Assembly (NCBI RefSeq): GCF_900163835.1
Contig: NZ_FUKR01000050.1
Span: forward strand, 1-58,152
From: Mycetocola reblochoni REB411
GTDB lineage: Bacteria > Actinomycetota > Actinomycetes > Actinomycetales > Microbacteriaceae
Direction: 5' to 3'
DNA: 58,152 bases
Position numbers and translations under genes: made by a program. Shown piece by piece: positions 1 through 6,501 of the stretch; the first letter of the stretch is position 1, and every line of letters begins with the position of its first letter. The notes under the pieces are model-generated. The model worked only from the letters and a program-made list of their open reading frames with translations, was not told where the DNA came from and searched no databases.

Positions 1-75
1 AGCCGTCCTCCACGCCTGCCTCACCTGGGCGACCCTATTAGGAGACACGCCCTAGCTCACGCACAACACCTCCGA

Positions 76-537
76 TCATTCCGCCCAGGGCTCGTCCATT
101 GTCTTCTCCCCCTTCATCGCCGCGATGCCGCTGCTGGGGATCTCGGGCGACGCGTCGCGACTGTGCAGGAAGTGAACGTTCTCACCTTCAGGCCCGCCAC
201 CGACATCGGCCGCACGAACGCGAAGCGCCCGCCACAAGAGCTCGTCCAGAAGCGCAACGTCCGGAACGCCGCGCAGCTGATCGCGGAACTCAAAGGAGGG
301 CCGGTCGTTGCGAAGCTGCTGAAGCATTTGCTGAGAGGCCAACTGCGACGGGTCAGTACCCGGCTCGTGAGGAACATCGAGTTCCTCGCGAATGACATCC
401 CAGTACTTCTGCGGGATCGATTGTCCCCGTTCCCAGTTGCCGATTGTCCGCTCTGAGACGCCGATCAGCGCAGCCGCTTGCCGCTGAGTGAGATCGCGAA
501 TGTAGCGAGCTTGCTTGAAGGCCTGTCCTGAGATCAT
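76..537 (-). CDS. XRE-family helix-turn-helix repressor, candidate phage immunity repressor
   Basis: 153 aa. Residues about 6-58 form a Cro/C1-type helix-turn-helix (ARYIRDLTQRQAAALIGVSE, then TIGNWERGQ). The remaining 95 residues have no recognisable S24 peptidase or Ser/Lys dyad, so it is not a LexA-like autocleaving repressor; the C-terminus may mediate dimerisation. It is transcribed leftward, divergent from the small XRE gene at 661, in the position of a phage immunity repressor. The transcript appears leaderless: TAGAAT is followed by six nucleotides and then ATG. The -10 overlaps a 10-bp element that recurs at the opposite promoter, which suggests autoregulation. Prediction of a repressor role rests on position and the HTH. 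Confidence 0.8.
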   Translation of the reverse strand: MISGQAFKQARYIRDLTQRQAAALIGVSERTIGNWERGQSIPQKYWDVIREELDVPHEPGTDPSQLASQQMLQQLRNDRPSFEFRDQLRGVPDVALLDELLWRALRVRAADVGGGPEGENVHFLHSRDASPEIPSSGIAAMKGEKTMDEPWAE

Positions 538-660
538 GTTCCGATTCTAGGCAAGAACTGGCAAGCTCGACACCCCTATTTTCCGCTAGCCCGCGCGGAT
601 ACGAAGTTTTTTTTCTTGACAAGCTTTGGATTCGGCAGGATTCTTGCCTACGCTGGACCC
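538..660. promoter_or_regulatory. Divergent immunity promoter/operator region with duplicated operator-(-10) element
   Basis: TTCTTGCCTA occurs on the plus strand at 641-650 and, as its exact complement TAGGCAAGAA, at 548-557. In both directions the last two bases (TA) are the first two bases of the -10 box: TAGAAT (549 to 544, minus) for the repressor and TACGCT (649-654, plus) for the rightward gene. Each -10 lies exactly 6 nt from its start codon. A further GGCAAG half-site lies at 560-565. A TTGGAT at 626-631 could act as a -35 for the rightward promoter (17-nt spacing). The layout suggests one regulator occluding both promoters. Confidence 0.7.
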
Positions 661-882
661 ATGACGACACGACGACTCAACGGAGCCACCGTCAGGGCCC
701 TCCGTGAAGCACTCGGGCTCCGCAGCCGCGACCTCTCAGAGCGAGCGGGCATCGACCCCGGGTACCTGACCAAACTCGAGAACGGCTCTCGGCAGCCGTC
801 TGCACTCATCCTTCGCAAGCTCGCCATCGGCCTCGGCGTGAGCATCGAAGTCATCTCGTATCCCGCTGAGGTTGCAGCATGA
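661..882 (+). CDS. Small XRE-family regulator (Cro-like)
   Basis: 73 aa and almost entirely a helix-turn-helix (ALREALGLRSRDLSERAGID, then YLTKLENGSRQPS). The ATG at 661 is chosen over a longer reading that begins at TTG 616 because 616 falls in the promoter region and a TACGCT -10 box sits exactly 6 nt before 661, giving a leaderless message. It is divergent from the immunity repressor and shares its operator element, so a Cro-like role in the lytic switch is the simplest reading. The stop overlaps the start of the next gene by 4 nt (ATGA). Confidence 0.8.
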   Translation: MTTRRLNGATVRALREALGLRSRDLSERAGIDPGYLTKLENGSRQPSALILRKLAIGLGVSIEVISYPAEVAA

Positions 883-1076
883 ACGATCGGCTTCCGCCCT
901 TCTCCTCTCCCAAGACGCTTGCCGCCTATTTGGAAGTCCCCGTGAGCACGCTCGGTAACTGGCGGACAACTGGCGTCGGCCCCGTCTACTCCAAGATGAG
1001 CAACCTCGTGCGATACGCCGACACAGATGTCTACGCCTGGCTCGAGTCCACCAAGCAGAACCGCACGCTCCGATGA
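879..1076 (+). CDS. MerR/excisionase-like winged HTH protein
   Basis: 65 aa. The sequence reads as a single HTH_17-type domain: SPKTLAAYLEVPVSTLGNWR, then a short wing and VRYADTDVYAWLES. Such proteins serve as phage excisionases (recombination directionality factors) or small transcription factors. Start overlaps the preceding stop by 4 nt, so it is translationally coupled to the Cro-like gene. A second protein of this class is encoded at 14651-14863; which, if either, is the Xis cannot be told from sequence. Confidence 0.72.
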   Translation: MNDRLPPFSSPKTLAAYLEVPVSTLGNWRTTGVGPVYSKMSNLVRYADTDVYAWLESTKQNRTLR

Positions 1077-1092
1077 CCCCCGCAACGAAAAA

Positions 1093-1114
1093 GCCCGGTG
1101 CTGGAACACCGGGC
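1093..1114. terminator. Perfect 8-bp stem-loop in front of the antirepressor
   Basis: GCCCGGTG (1093-1100), loop CTGGAA, CACCGGGC (1107-1114). On the minus strand it is followed by GTTTTT-type sequence (AAAAA at 1088-1092 on plus), so it reads as a rho-independent terminator for leftward transcripts. On the plus strand it lacks a U-run and would form part of the antirepressor leader, 27 nt before the ATG. Confidence 0.5.
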
Positions 1115-1141
1115 GAAGACAACAAGAACTTGGAGATTCAA

Positions 1142-1882
1142 ATGTCCAACAACATCGTACCGTTCACCTTCGACCAGCACCAGGTTCGTGTGGTCGCTAT
1201 CGAGGGCGAGCCGTGGTTCGTCCTCGCCGACCTCACCCGCGTTCTTGGGTTGAGTCAGTACCGCGCGGACCGCCTCGACGATGGGGTGATTCAGAATCAT
1301 CCCATCCCGGACAGGCTTGGACGCATCCAGAACGCAACCATCGTGTCTGAGGCTGGCATGTACGAAGTCGTGATCCGCTCGGACAAACCCGAAGCGGCTG
1401 CGTTCCGTCGGTGGATCACTTCGGAGGTGCTCCCGCAGATCCGGAAGACCGGTACCTACGGTCGCGTCGCCGAGATCACGAAGTCAGACCTGGCGCGAAT
1501 GGTGCTCGAGTCAGAGGCTGAGCGGGCTCAGCTTGCAGCTCGAGTGGAGGCCGACGCCCCGAAGGTACTGTTCGCGGACTCCGTCGCGACATCGGACGCC
1601 ACGATCCTTGTCGGCGAGCTCGCGAAGATCCTGCGGGGTAACGGCATCGAGATCGGTCAGAACCGCCTCTTCGCGAAGCTCCGGGACGAGGGGTTCCTCA
1701 TCAAGCGTGAGGGCACCGACTACAACATGCCGACGCAGAAGGCGATGGAGTTGGAGCTGTTCAAGATCAAGGAGACCGCGATCACGCACTCCGATGGTCA
1801 CGTCACCGTGAACAAGACACCGAAGGTCACCGGCAAGGGCCAGTCCTACTTCATCAACCGCTACACCCCTACCGCAGCTTGA
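1142..1882 (+). CDS. BRO-N / KilAC phage antirepressor
   Basis: 246 aa. N-terminal BRO-N domain (residues about 3-105, VPFTFDQHQVRVV through EVLPQIRKTGTYG) and a C-terminal antirepressor domain (about 140-240, with ILVGELAKILRGNGIEIGQN and the YFINRY end). This two-domain form is typical of phage antirepressors that lift or modulate repression. An in-frame ATG at 1073 would extend it by 23 residues, but that stretch is a perfect stem-loop, while 1142 has a GGAG ribosome site at proper distance, so 1142 is preferred. It follows the Xis-like gene and closes the immunity block. Confidence 0.85.
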   Translation: MSNNIVPFTFDQHQVRVVAIEGEPWFVLADLTRVLGLSQYRADRLDDGVIQNHPIPDRLGRIQNATIVSEAGMYEVVIRSDKPEAAAFRRWITSEVLPQIRKTGTYGRVAEITKSDLARMVLESEAERAQLAARVEADAPKVLFADSVATSDATILVGELAKILRGNGIEIGQNRLFAKLRDEGFLIKREGTDYNMPTQKAMELELFKIKETAITHSDGHVTVNKTPKVTGKGQSYFINRYTPTAA

Positions 1883-2021
1883 CCCGACGCCGCCTCTGAG
1901 CGCGGCCCCACATTCTCCGCCAATCCACGCCCGTTGCGGGGCGGTAATTGGCGCGCCCGAAACCGGGCCAGCACCTTGACAACTCCACAGCGAACTACCC
2001 CCTACCGAAGAGGAGAAGGGG

Positions 2022-2036
2022 ATGCCCCGCGCCTGA
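2022..2036 (+). CDS. Four-codon minicistron MPRA inside the structured leader
   Basis: ATG CCC CGC GCC TGA preceded by AGGAG (2011-2015) with 6-nt spacing, an optimal ribosome site. The start codon is in the loop of GGGG/CCCC and codons 2-4 form the left arm of the competing CCCGCG/CGCGGG hairpin, so ribosome occupancy would decide which hairpin forms. This is the layout of a leader peptide or a peptidyl-tRNA drop-off minigene. It is an inference from one sequence. Confidence 0.35.
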   Translation: MPRA

Positions 2037-2201
2037 CAACCGCGGGAAGGAAAACGCCCAGACCGGCCGTGAGCGAGATGCAGCGGCGACGTGGTGGGCA
2101 GCCGTCATGGCCGTGAGATACGCGGTGGTGGCGGCGCAAGCAGTACGGGTTCACGGGGCGCCGGCTTCCTCATCGCAGGTTGCGGGTCGGCGCGCCCACA
2201 C

Positions 2202-2237
2202 CTTCACCGGTCGTGCGTAGAGGCGCACGCGGTGAAG
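2202..2237 (+). promoter_or_regulatory. Strong two-part stem-loop upstream of the 88-aa gene
   Basis: CTTCACC (2202-2208) pairs with GGTGAAG (2231-2237) and CGTGCG (2212-2217) with CGCACG (2224-2229), leaving a TAGAGG loop. It ends 37 nt before the ATG at 2275 and is followed by the leader word GCATCAAC and a purine-rich ribosome site, an arrangement repeated before the gene at 3239. Confidence 0.5.
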
Positions 2238-2274
2238 AGGTAACGCCCGCAGGCATCAACGAACGGAGAACGAC

Positions 2275-2541
2275 ATGGCGCAGCTTGAGTTCAAAGAACC
2301 TCCCGCGCACGGCCGTAAGAAGCACGTGGACGACTGGAAGGACACCGCGGACCAACTCCGCAACCGCCCCGGCGAGTGGGCGCTCGTCGCGACAGACGCG
2401 TCACCGAGCATGGTTCGTCACATCAAGGCAGGAACCTACATCGGGATGCGCCCGGCAGGGCACTTCGACGCGGTATCACGGGGCAACCGCGGGTCGCGTG
2501 CAGACGAGATCTACGCCCGCTACATCGGCGGCGAGTCGTGA
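2275..2541 (+). CDS. Small basic/polar phage protein, function unknown
   Basis: 88 aa. No motif I can name; the protein has a basic N-terminal half (HGRKKHVDDWKDTADQLRNR) and a conserved-looking RPGEWALVATD segment followed by SMVRHIKAGTYIGMRPAGHFDA. Short proteins with this layout are common in actinobacterial phages and mobile elements directly after a structured intergenic region, but their role is not established. The start has a GGAG site 6 nt upstream (CGGAGAACGACATG). Confidence 0.7.
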   Translation: MAQLEFKEPPAHGRKKHVDDWKDTADQLRNRPGEWALVATDASPSMVRHIKAGTYIGMRPAGHFDAVSRGNRGSRADEIYARYIGGES

Positions 2542-2567
2542 TCGATCGTCTCGATGACCTCTACTCA

Positions 2568-3155
2568 CTAGCTCGCAGTGAGCTCAAAGACCTGATCTCG
2601 CTTCTGCCTGAGCGCGGTCTCGTGGGTGATGAGGACCGACAGTCTCTCCGCGTAGGGAGTGGAAACGAAGACGAGTCGCCCATCAGCTTCCCGCTGCGGC
2701 ATTCGTTCCTTATGCCGGCGCTGAGCGACTTCGGGGACAGGCACAACGACAGCGTTCTCAATGCCCGGCTTTACCGACGGGAACTCACTCGTTTTGCGGA
2801 AGTGTGGGCTGCGGGTCACCACCGCTACTCGGTGCGCTTCATCTGTGCCGTGGTTCACGACGATGAACTGCGAGAGGCGCTCATGCCATTGGATGCCCCA
2901 CTCAACGATGTGCTGCTCCGCTCGCTGGGCAGCCTCCCGCTCGACGACCAGGTGAGTTCGCTCGCTGAGCTCGTTGGCGTGTTCCGCGATGCGGTTCGCG
3001 TCTTTGGCTTCACGGACGGCATCGGCGGCGTGAGCGTTCGTCTCGGCTACCAACTCGTTGGCCTTCTTCGCTGCGCGATTAGCGCGGGCGGCGAGCAGGA
3101 CTCCGCCGAGCGCGACAACGACCGCAACGACGGAGATCCAGTTGTCGACTGACAC
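2568..3155 (-). CDS. Counter-oriented moron: N-terminally membrane-anchored coiled-coil protein
   Basis: 195 aa, starting at GTG. Residues 6-26 form one membrane span (WISVVAVVVALGGVLLAARA), residues about 27-85 an Ala/Glu-rich coiled coil (ANRAAKKANELVAETNAHAA and on), and the rest a compact cytoplasmic domain. It opposes the surrounding early operon and has its own leaderless-type promoter (TAATCT, 6 nt, GTG), so it is probably expressed in the lysogen. A role in superinfection exclusion or host fitness is inferred from orientation and membrane location only. The plus-strand ORF over the same interval is judged a shadow. Confidence 0.7.
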   Translation of the reverse strand: MSVDNWISVVAVVVALGGVLLAARANRAAKKANELVAETNAHAADAVREAKDANRIAEHANELSERTHLVVEREAAQRAEQHIVEWGIQWHERLSQFIVVNHGTDEAHRVAVVTRSPHFRKTSEFPSVKPGIENAVVVPVPEVAQRRHKERMPQREADGRLVFVSTPYAERLSVLITHETALRQKRDQVFELTAS

Positions 3156-3167
3156 GTGCCGAGATTA
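3156..3167 (-). promoter_or_regulatory. Leaderless-type promoter of the counter-oriented moron
   Basis: On the minus strand TAATCT (3167 to 3162) is followed by CGGCAC and the GTG start. The 6-nt spacing and the CGG-N-N-C spacer match the repressor (TAGAAT CGGAAC ATG) and the right-end GNAT operon (CATAAT CGGCCC ATG). Confidence 0.55.
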
Positions 3168-3186
3168 CCGGCAATCAAATCTGTGA

Positions 3187-3208
3187 GGCATCCCCTGGCC
3201 GGGATGCC
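3187..3208 (+). promoter_or_regulatory. Perfect 8-bp stem-loop before the winged-helix gene
   Basis: GGCATCCC (3187-3194), loop CTGGCC, GGGATGCC (3201-3208), with no U-run. It is followed by GCATCAAC (3213-3220) and a purine-rich stretch up to the ATG at 3239, the same order as upstream of 2275. Confidence 0.5.
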
Positions 3209-3238
3209 CCACGCATCAACAGAAACGGAAACGAACTG

Positions 3239-3556
3239 ATGACAACAACACATTACCCGCGGGCACACACGAACGACCCGCAGGCCTCGCATGATGCGGC
3301 GGCGGCGCTCGATGAGAACGCGGTGTCCGCGTTGAAGCAAGCGATTCTGACGCTGCTCGCTACGCCGATGACTGCCCACGAGCTCACCAGCGCCTACGAC
3401 AGGGCACGTGAGGGCATGGGGTGGCCGGCGCTGGCCGACCCGCACAACATCGCACGGCGCGTGTCCGAGTTGCACTCGGCGGGCCGCATCGTCGACACGG
3501 GCGTGAAGGGCCCGGGCAGGTACCGGCCGGCGACTGTCTGGGCGGTGGCAGCGTGA
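3239..3556 (+). CDS. Winged-helix-like phage protein
   Basis: 105 aa. After a polar N-terminus, residues about 27-95 look like a winged helix: ALKQAILTLLATPMTAHELT, a recognition helix region around NIARRVSELHSAGRIVDTG, then a short beta wing (GPGRYRPATVWAV). DNA binding is likely but the target is unknown. Its stop overlaps the next start (GTGA). It opens the recombination block, so it may regulate early genes. Confidence 0.68.
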   Translation: MTTTHYPRAHTNDPQASHDAAAALDENAVSALKQAILTLLATPMTAHELTSAYDRAREGMGWPALADPHNIARRVSELHSAGRIVDTGVKGPGRYRPATVWAVAA

Positions 3557-3798
3557 GCGCGCCGGAGCCTGTCGAGGCGCGTGACCGTCACCCGCTGCCG
3601 GACCTGATGCCGGCATCCGACTATCGGGCGCCGGCGGTCCTCGCACTGCCACTGTTCAGTGGCATCCTCGTCGCGGCGTCGGCGTGCGTGTTCGGCTTCG
3701 GCGGTATCCAGTTCCTCGGAGCGCTCACCGCGACGGTGTGCGCTGCCGTGTGGGCGTGGGACGCCTGGCTCTCCCCCGACTGTGGGGGCCGGTCGTGA
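3553..3798 (+). CDS. Small two-span membrane protein
   Basis: 81 aa from the GTG at 3553, which overlaps the previous stop by 4 nt; the longer upstream reading would run through the previous gene in another frame. Two hydrophobic segments (AVLALPLFSGILVAASACVF and FLGALTATVCAAVWAWDAWL) separated by a short FGFGGIQ turn predict a hairpin membrane protein. Function unknown. It overlaps the next gene, so the three genes 3239-4178 are translationally coupled. Confidence 0.62.
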   Translation: MSAPEPVEARDRHPLPDLMPASDYRAPAVLALPLFSGILVAASACVFGFGGIQFLGALTATVCAAVWAWDAWLSPDCGGRS

Positions 3799-4178
3799 CC
3801 CGGTCGCGGTCGTCTGCGAAGGCGGCGGGCACACGGTTCGAGTCGCTCATCGCGGCGACCCTCGCCGAACTCCTCGACGACGACCGTGTGGAGCGGCGCG
3901 CGAAGACGGGGTCGAAGGACCGCGGCGACATCGGCGGTGTTCGCACGATACGCGGCGGCCGTGTCGTCATCGAGTGCAAGGACACCGCCCGCGACAACCT
4001 CCCCGCTTGGGTCCGTGAAGCCGAGGTGGAGCGAGGAAACGATGACGCCGTGATCGGTGTCGTCGCACACAAGAAGCGTGGCTCCGCTGTGGGTGCGGAG
4101 CAGTACATCAGCATGACCGTCGCGTCGTTCGCAGCGTTGCTGCTCGGAGGCGGCGATTTCGAGAGAGGCACCGACTAA
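3795..4178 (+). CDS. PD-(D/E)XK nuclease, Holliday-junction-resolvase-like
   Basis: 127 aa from GTG 3795. The sequence shows an archaeal Hjc-like core: N-terminal helix with Glu16 (TRFESLIAATLAELL), GDIGG with Asp45, and IECKD with Glu60 and Lys62, the PD-(D/E)XK metal and catalytic set. Phage-encoded enzymes of this type resolve branched DNA in recombination or before packaging. Its place directly before the YqaJ exonuclease and ERF annealing protein fits a recombination module. Start overlaps the previous stop and its own stop overlaps the exonuclease start (TAATG). Confidence 0.72.
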   Translation: MTRSRSSAKAAGTRFESLIAATLAELLDDDRVERRAKTGSKDRGDIGGVRTIRGGRVVIECKDTARDNLPAWVREAEVERGNDDAVIGVVAHKKRGSAVGAEQYISMTVASFAALLLGGGDFERGTD

Positions 4179-5032
4179 TGAGCTACACACTTCTCGACCG
4201 GAGCAACGAGGCAGAGTGGCACGCTCAACGTCGCACCGGGATCACAGCGACCGACATCGCAAGACTCAGCGGCGGCGGGCCCGCGACCTGGGCGGCGGTG
4301 AAGGCCGAGAAGCTCGGCGCCGGCTCCACCTTCCGAGGAAACCGGTACACCGAGTGGGGCAAAGAGCGCGAGCCTGTCATCGCAGGGTTCGTGGAGTTCG
4401 CCTACGACGTTCACCCGAACGACCGCGTCGCAGTGTTCGACGGTGCAGAGCCGTGGCTCGCGACCCCGGACGGACTCGGTGCAGGGCGCAACGGTGAGTA
4501 CAAAACCACGACGAAGGACTGGGCGGTCGCCCTCCCGGCGATCCCGAGGAACTACGTTGCGCAGGTCGACTGGGCGCAGCTCGTCACCGCAGCGACCGAG
4601 ACCGTGTTCGCGTGGGAGCCGCACGAGAACTTCATCCCCGGTGAAATCCGCACACTCCTGATTCCCCGCGCCGAAGACCGCATCAACGCTCTCATCGAGA
4701 CGGCACTGCAGTTCCAGGACTACCTCGCCCGCGACGATGACGCACCGTCAGAGTGGGATGACCTGCTCGGACGGTACTCAGCCGCTCAAGCCGCAGCGGA
4801 CGAAGCGCAAGCGGCACTCGACGAGGTGAAGGCTGCGATCCGGGACCGCGCCGGCGACCGCGAGGTGGCGGTGAAGTCCCCCTTCGGGTCGATCAGCTAC
4901 GCGACGCCGAAGCCCCGGCAGACGTTCGACCAGGCGGCATTCCGCAAGGACCACCCGGAGATCGCCGCCGAGTACATGAAGACCACCGAGGCCGCGCAGC
5001 CGACGCTGCGCGTGACCGTGAAGGGAGCCTGA
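4178..5032 (+). CDS. YqaJ-family (lambda Exo-like) recombination exonuclease
   Basis: 284 aa. N-terminal ITATDIARLSGGGP and WGKEREPVIAGF, then LATPDGLG with Asp98 and GEYKT with Glu107/Lys109, form the YqaJ nuclease core; YVAQVDWAQLV follows as in the family. The C-terminal third (about 205-284) is helical with a coiled-coil (AQAAADEAQAALDEVKAAIR). The enzyme resects double-stranded ends to 3' single strands for the annealing protein encoded next door. Separated from it by only 2 nt. Confidence 0.9.
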   Translation: MSYTLLDRSNEAEWHAQRRTGITATDIARLSGGGPATWAAVKAEKLGAGSTFRGNRYTEWGKEREPVIAGFVEFAYDVHPNDRVAVFDGAEPWLATPDGLGAGRNGEYKTTTKDWAVALPAIPRNYVAQVDWAQLVTAATETVFAWEPHENFIPGEIRTLLIPRAEDRINALIETALQFQDYLARDDDAPSEWDDLLGRYSAAQAAADEAQAALDEVKAAIRDRAGDREVAVKSPFGSISYATPKPRQTFDQAAFRKDHPEIAAEYMKTTEAAQPTLRVTVKGA

Positions 5033-5034
5033 CC

Positions 5035-5673
5035 ATGGGCAAGCACGAAACGCTCGCGGCCGCGTTGGCCGCGTTCCAGATGAAGATCCCGAACGTCGCG
5101 AAGGGGCAGACGGCCGACGTCCGATCGAAGAACGGCGCGTCGTACAAGTACGACTACGCCGACCTGTCTGACGTCACTGCCGCGGTCCTGCCGTTGCTCG
5201 CCGCCGAGGGCCTGGCGTGGGTCACCGTCCCGACGTTCTCGGACGACGGCCGGTGGATGCTCGAGTATCAACTGCTCCACGAGTCGGGGCAGAGCATCCC
5301 GGGCGTCTACCCGTTGCCTGATCCGACGCGTACCGGGCCTCAGGACATGGGCGGCGCGATCACCTATGCGCGCCGCTACGCGCTCTGCGCTGTGACCGGT
5401 GTTGCTCCGGGTGGTGATGACGATGATGCGGGGTCAGCGCAGCGCGCAGGGGCGACGTCGGCGCCGCCTCCGGTCCAGGCTCCGGCTGCGCCGCCGGAGC
5501 CGCCGGCGGATTGGCAAGACCGCATCAGCGCCGCCACCTCACAGCAGGAGCTCGGGCAGATCTACACGGCCGCGACATCGAACGGCTGGATGAACGACCA
5601 CGTGTTCGCCGCGTTGACGGCCCGAAAGCAGGAGGTGACGTCCAGTGGAAGTGACGAACCTGCAGACGGGTGA
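5035..5673 (+). CDS. erf: ERF-family single-strand annealing protein
   Basis: 212 aa. The N-terminal 130 residues carry the ERF signatures: YKYDYADLSDVTAAVLPLL, LLHESGQ, and GGAITYARRYALCAVTGVAP followed by the acidic GGDDDDAG. A Pro/Ala-rich linker (about 142-160) leads to a small C-terminal helical domain, as in P22 Erf. It anneals single strands made by the upstream YqaJ exonuclease, giving the phage its own RecA-independent recombination or end-joining route. Its end overlaps the next gene by 29 nt. Confidence 0.92.
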   Translation: MGKHETLAAALAAFQMKIPNVAKGQTADVRSKNGASYKYDYADLSDVTAAVLPLLAAEGLAWVTVPTFSDDGRWMLEYQLLHESGQSIPGVYPLPDPTRTGPQDMGGAITYARRYALCAVTGVAPGGDDDDAGSAQRAGATSAPPPVQAPAAPPEPPADWQDRISAATSQQELGQIYTAATSNGWMNDHVFAALTARKQEVTSSGSDEPADG

Positions 5674-6037
5674 GCTCGTCGAGTTCCAGCCGCACACGCC
5701 GCAGGAGCTCGAGCACCTCATCACGGAGATCGGGCACCGACTTGAACAGTCGGTGCCCGTGCTGCGGGATCTCTGGGATGCCCGCTACGCGACCGAGCGG
5801 GAGTTCATCGCGGCTCACGCGAAGGAAATGCTGAGGTCACGGCAGGACGCGGTCGCGTTGCGCCGGAAGGAGGCGGACCTCGCGACGATGGACCTCAAGC
5901 GTGCGTTTGACGATGCGAAGGCCACGTTGCACGCCGCCGAGGCCCTACAGAAGGCCCTGCAGGCTCGACTGTTCGGCATGCAGAACATCAACCGGGTCGT
6001 GGCGTCGCTGTACAACGCGTCCGGGGTGATGAAGTGA
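5645..6037 (+). CDS. Phage protein with long helices, function unknown
   Basis: 130 aa, GTG start 29 nt inside the end of the ERF gene. Predominantly helical: HLITEIGHRLEQSVPVLRDL, FIAAHAKEMLRSRQDAVALR, then a coiled-coil-like KAFDDAKATLHAAEALQKA core and a basic end. Its position between the annealing protein and the HNH gene suggests a recombination or replication accessory protein; no family signature is visible. Confidence 0.65.
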   Translation: MEVTNLQTGELVEFQPHTPQELEHLITEIGHRLEQSVPVLRDLWDARYATEREFIAAHAKEMLRSRQDAVALRRKEADLATMDLKRAFDDAKATLHAAEALQKALQARLFGMQNINRVVASLYNASGVMK

Positions 6038-6501
6038 TCGCCCCGAAAGCCCCAACGCTGTCGAAGGCGCAGGAGAAGGCGGCGTACGAGCGTGCCACGT
6101 ACCGCGACAAGAACACGTGCCAACGGTGCGGACGTTGGGGCATGACCCGGGACCACCGCAAGGAGCGTTCTCGTGGTGGCCGGACGACGCCGGCGAACCT
6201 GCAGGGCCTCTGCGGGTCGGGCACGACGGGCTGTCACGGGTGGAAGGGCGAGAACCCGGGCATCGCGGTGTTGCAGGGGTATGGGGTGCCGGGGTGGGCG
6301 GACCCGACGCAATGGCCGGCGAGGCGTTACGCCGCGGACGGCCGGCACATCTGGTGCTTGTACGACGACGAGGGTGGCTGGGTTGAGATCAGCTCGCTTG
6401 AGGCGGCGGCACGCATCAACGGAACACGGAAGGAGGAAGGACCGCAACATGGCAGACCAGTACAACGCGCGTCGAGAACACGAGCGACAGACCGAAGCTG
6501 A
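6034..6501 (+). CDS. HNH endonuclease (first of two)
   Basis: 155 aa from GTG 6034 (GTGA overlap with the previous stop). Contains a treble-clef HNH core: CQRCGRWGMTRDHRKERSRG, NLQGLCGSGTTGCHGWK, with two Cys pairs for zinc and His in RDH. The C-terminal half (WPARRYAADGRHIWCLYDDE, GWVEIS) is not part of the nuclease core. Such proteins in phage early regions can be homing-like nucleases or Holliday/packaging nucleases. The final 53 nt overlap the second HNH gene in another frame. Confidence 0.8.
   Translation: MIAPKAPTLSKAQEKAAYERATYRDKNTCQRCGRWGMTRDHRKERSRGGRTTPANLQGLCGSGTTGCHGWKGENPGIAVLQGYGVPGWADPTQWPARRYAADGRHIWCLYDDEGGWVEISSLEAAARINGTRKEEGPQHGRPVQRASRTRATDRS

Larger units (their letters stand above)
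1883..2274 (+). ncRNA. Gene-free, highly structured leader region (candidate structured RNA)
   Basis: About 390 nt between the antirepressor and the 88-aa gene without a convincing ORF. Visible stems: CGCCAAT (1918-1924)/ATTGGCG (1947-1953) enclosing CGCCC/GGGCG (1928-1932/1939-1943); GCCCG/CGGGC (1955-1959/1964-1968); GGGG/CCCC (2018-2021/2025-2028), mutually exclusive with CCCGCG/CGCGGG (2026-2031/2041-2046); and CTTCACC plus CGTGCG pairing with CGCACG plus GGTGAAG (2202-2237). TTGCGGG and GGCGCGCCC segments occur twice (1934-1958 and 2180-2197). A four-codon ORF sits at 2022-2036. The nature of the RNA, or whether this is instead a DNA control site, is not known. Confidence 0.5.

Noticed and set aside
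1-75. Integrase coding sequence at the left edge
   Set aside because: Only 75 nt are present before the repressor stop and no tyrosine or serine recombinase motif can be read; the gene, if present, is outside the window.
76-537. LexA/CI-type autocleaving repressor
   Set aside because: The C-terminal half has no Ala-Gly cleavage site or Ser/Lys dyad of the S24 family and is too short.
616-621. TTGACA as the -35 of the Cro-like promoter
   Set aside because: It is 27 nt from the TACGCT -10 box, too far; TTGGAT at 626 has 17-nt spacing.
616-882. TTG-initiated longer form of the Cro-like protein
   Set aside because: The extra 15 residues fall in the promoter/operator region, and ATG 661 has a perfectly placed -10 box.
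1073-1141. Upstream start of the antirepressor
   Set aside because: The segment is a perfect stem-loop and ATG 1142 has a GGAG ribosome site.
1977-1982. TTGACA in the structured leader as a promoter -35
   Set aside because: No -10-like hexamer is found at 16-18 nt; it may be chance or part of RNA structure.
2376-3152. 258-aa plus-strand ORF over the moron gene
   Set aside because: The minus-strand frame has a signal-anchor span, a coiled coil, sensible codon use and its own promoter. The plus frame overlaps the 88-aa gene and has no ribosome site.
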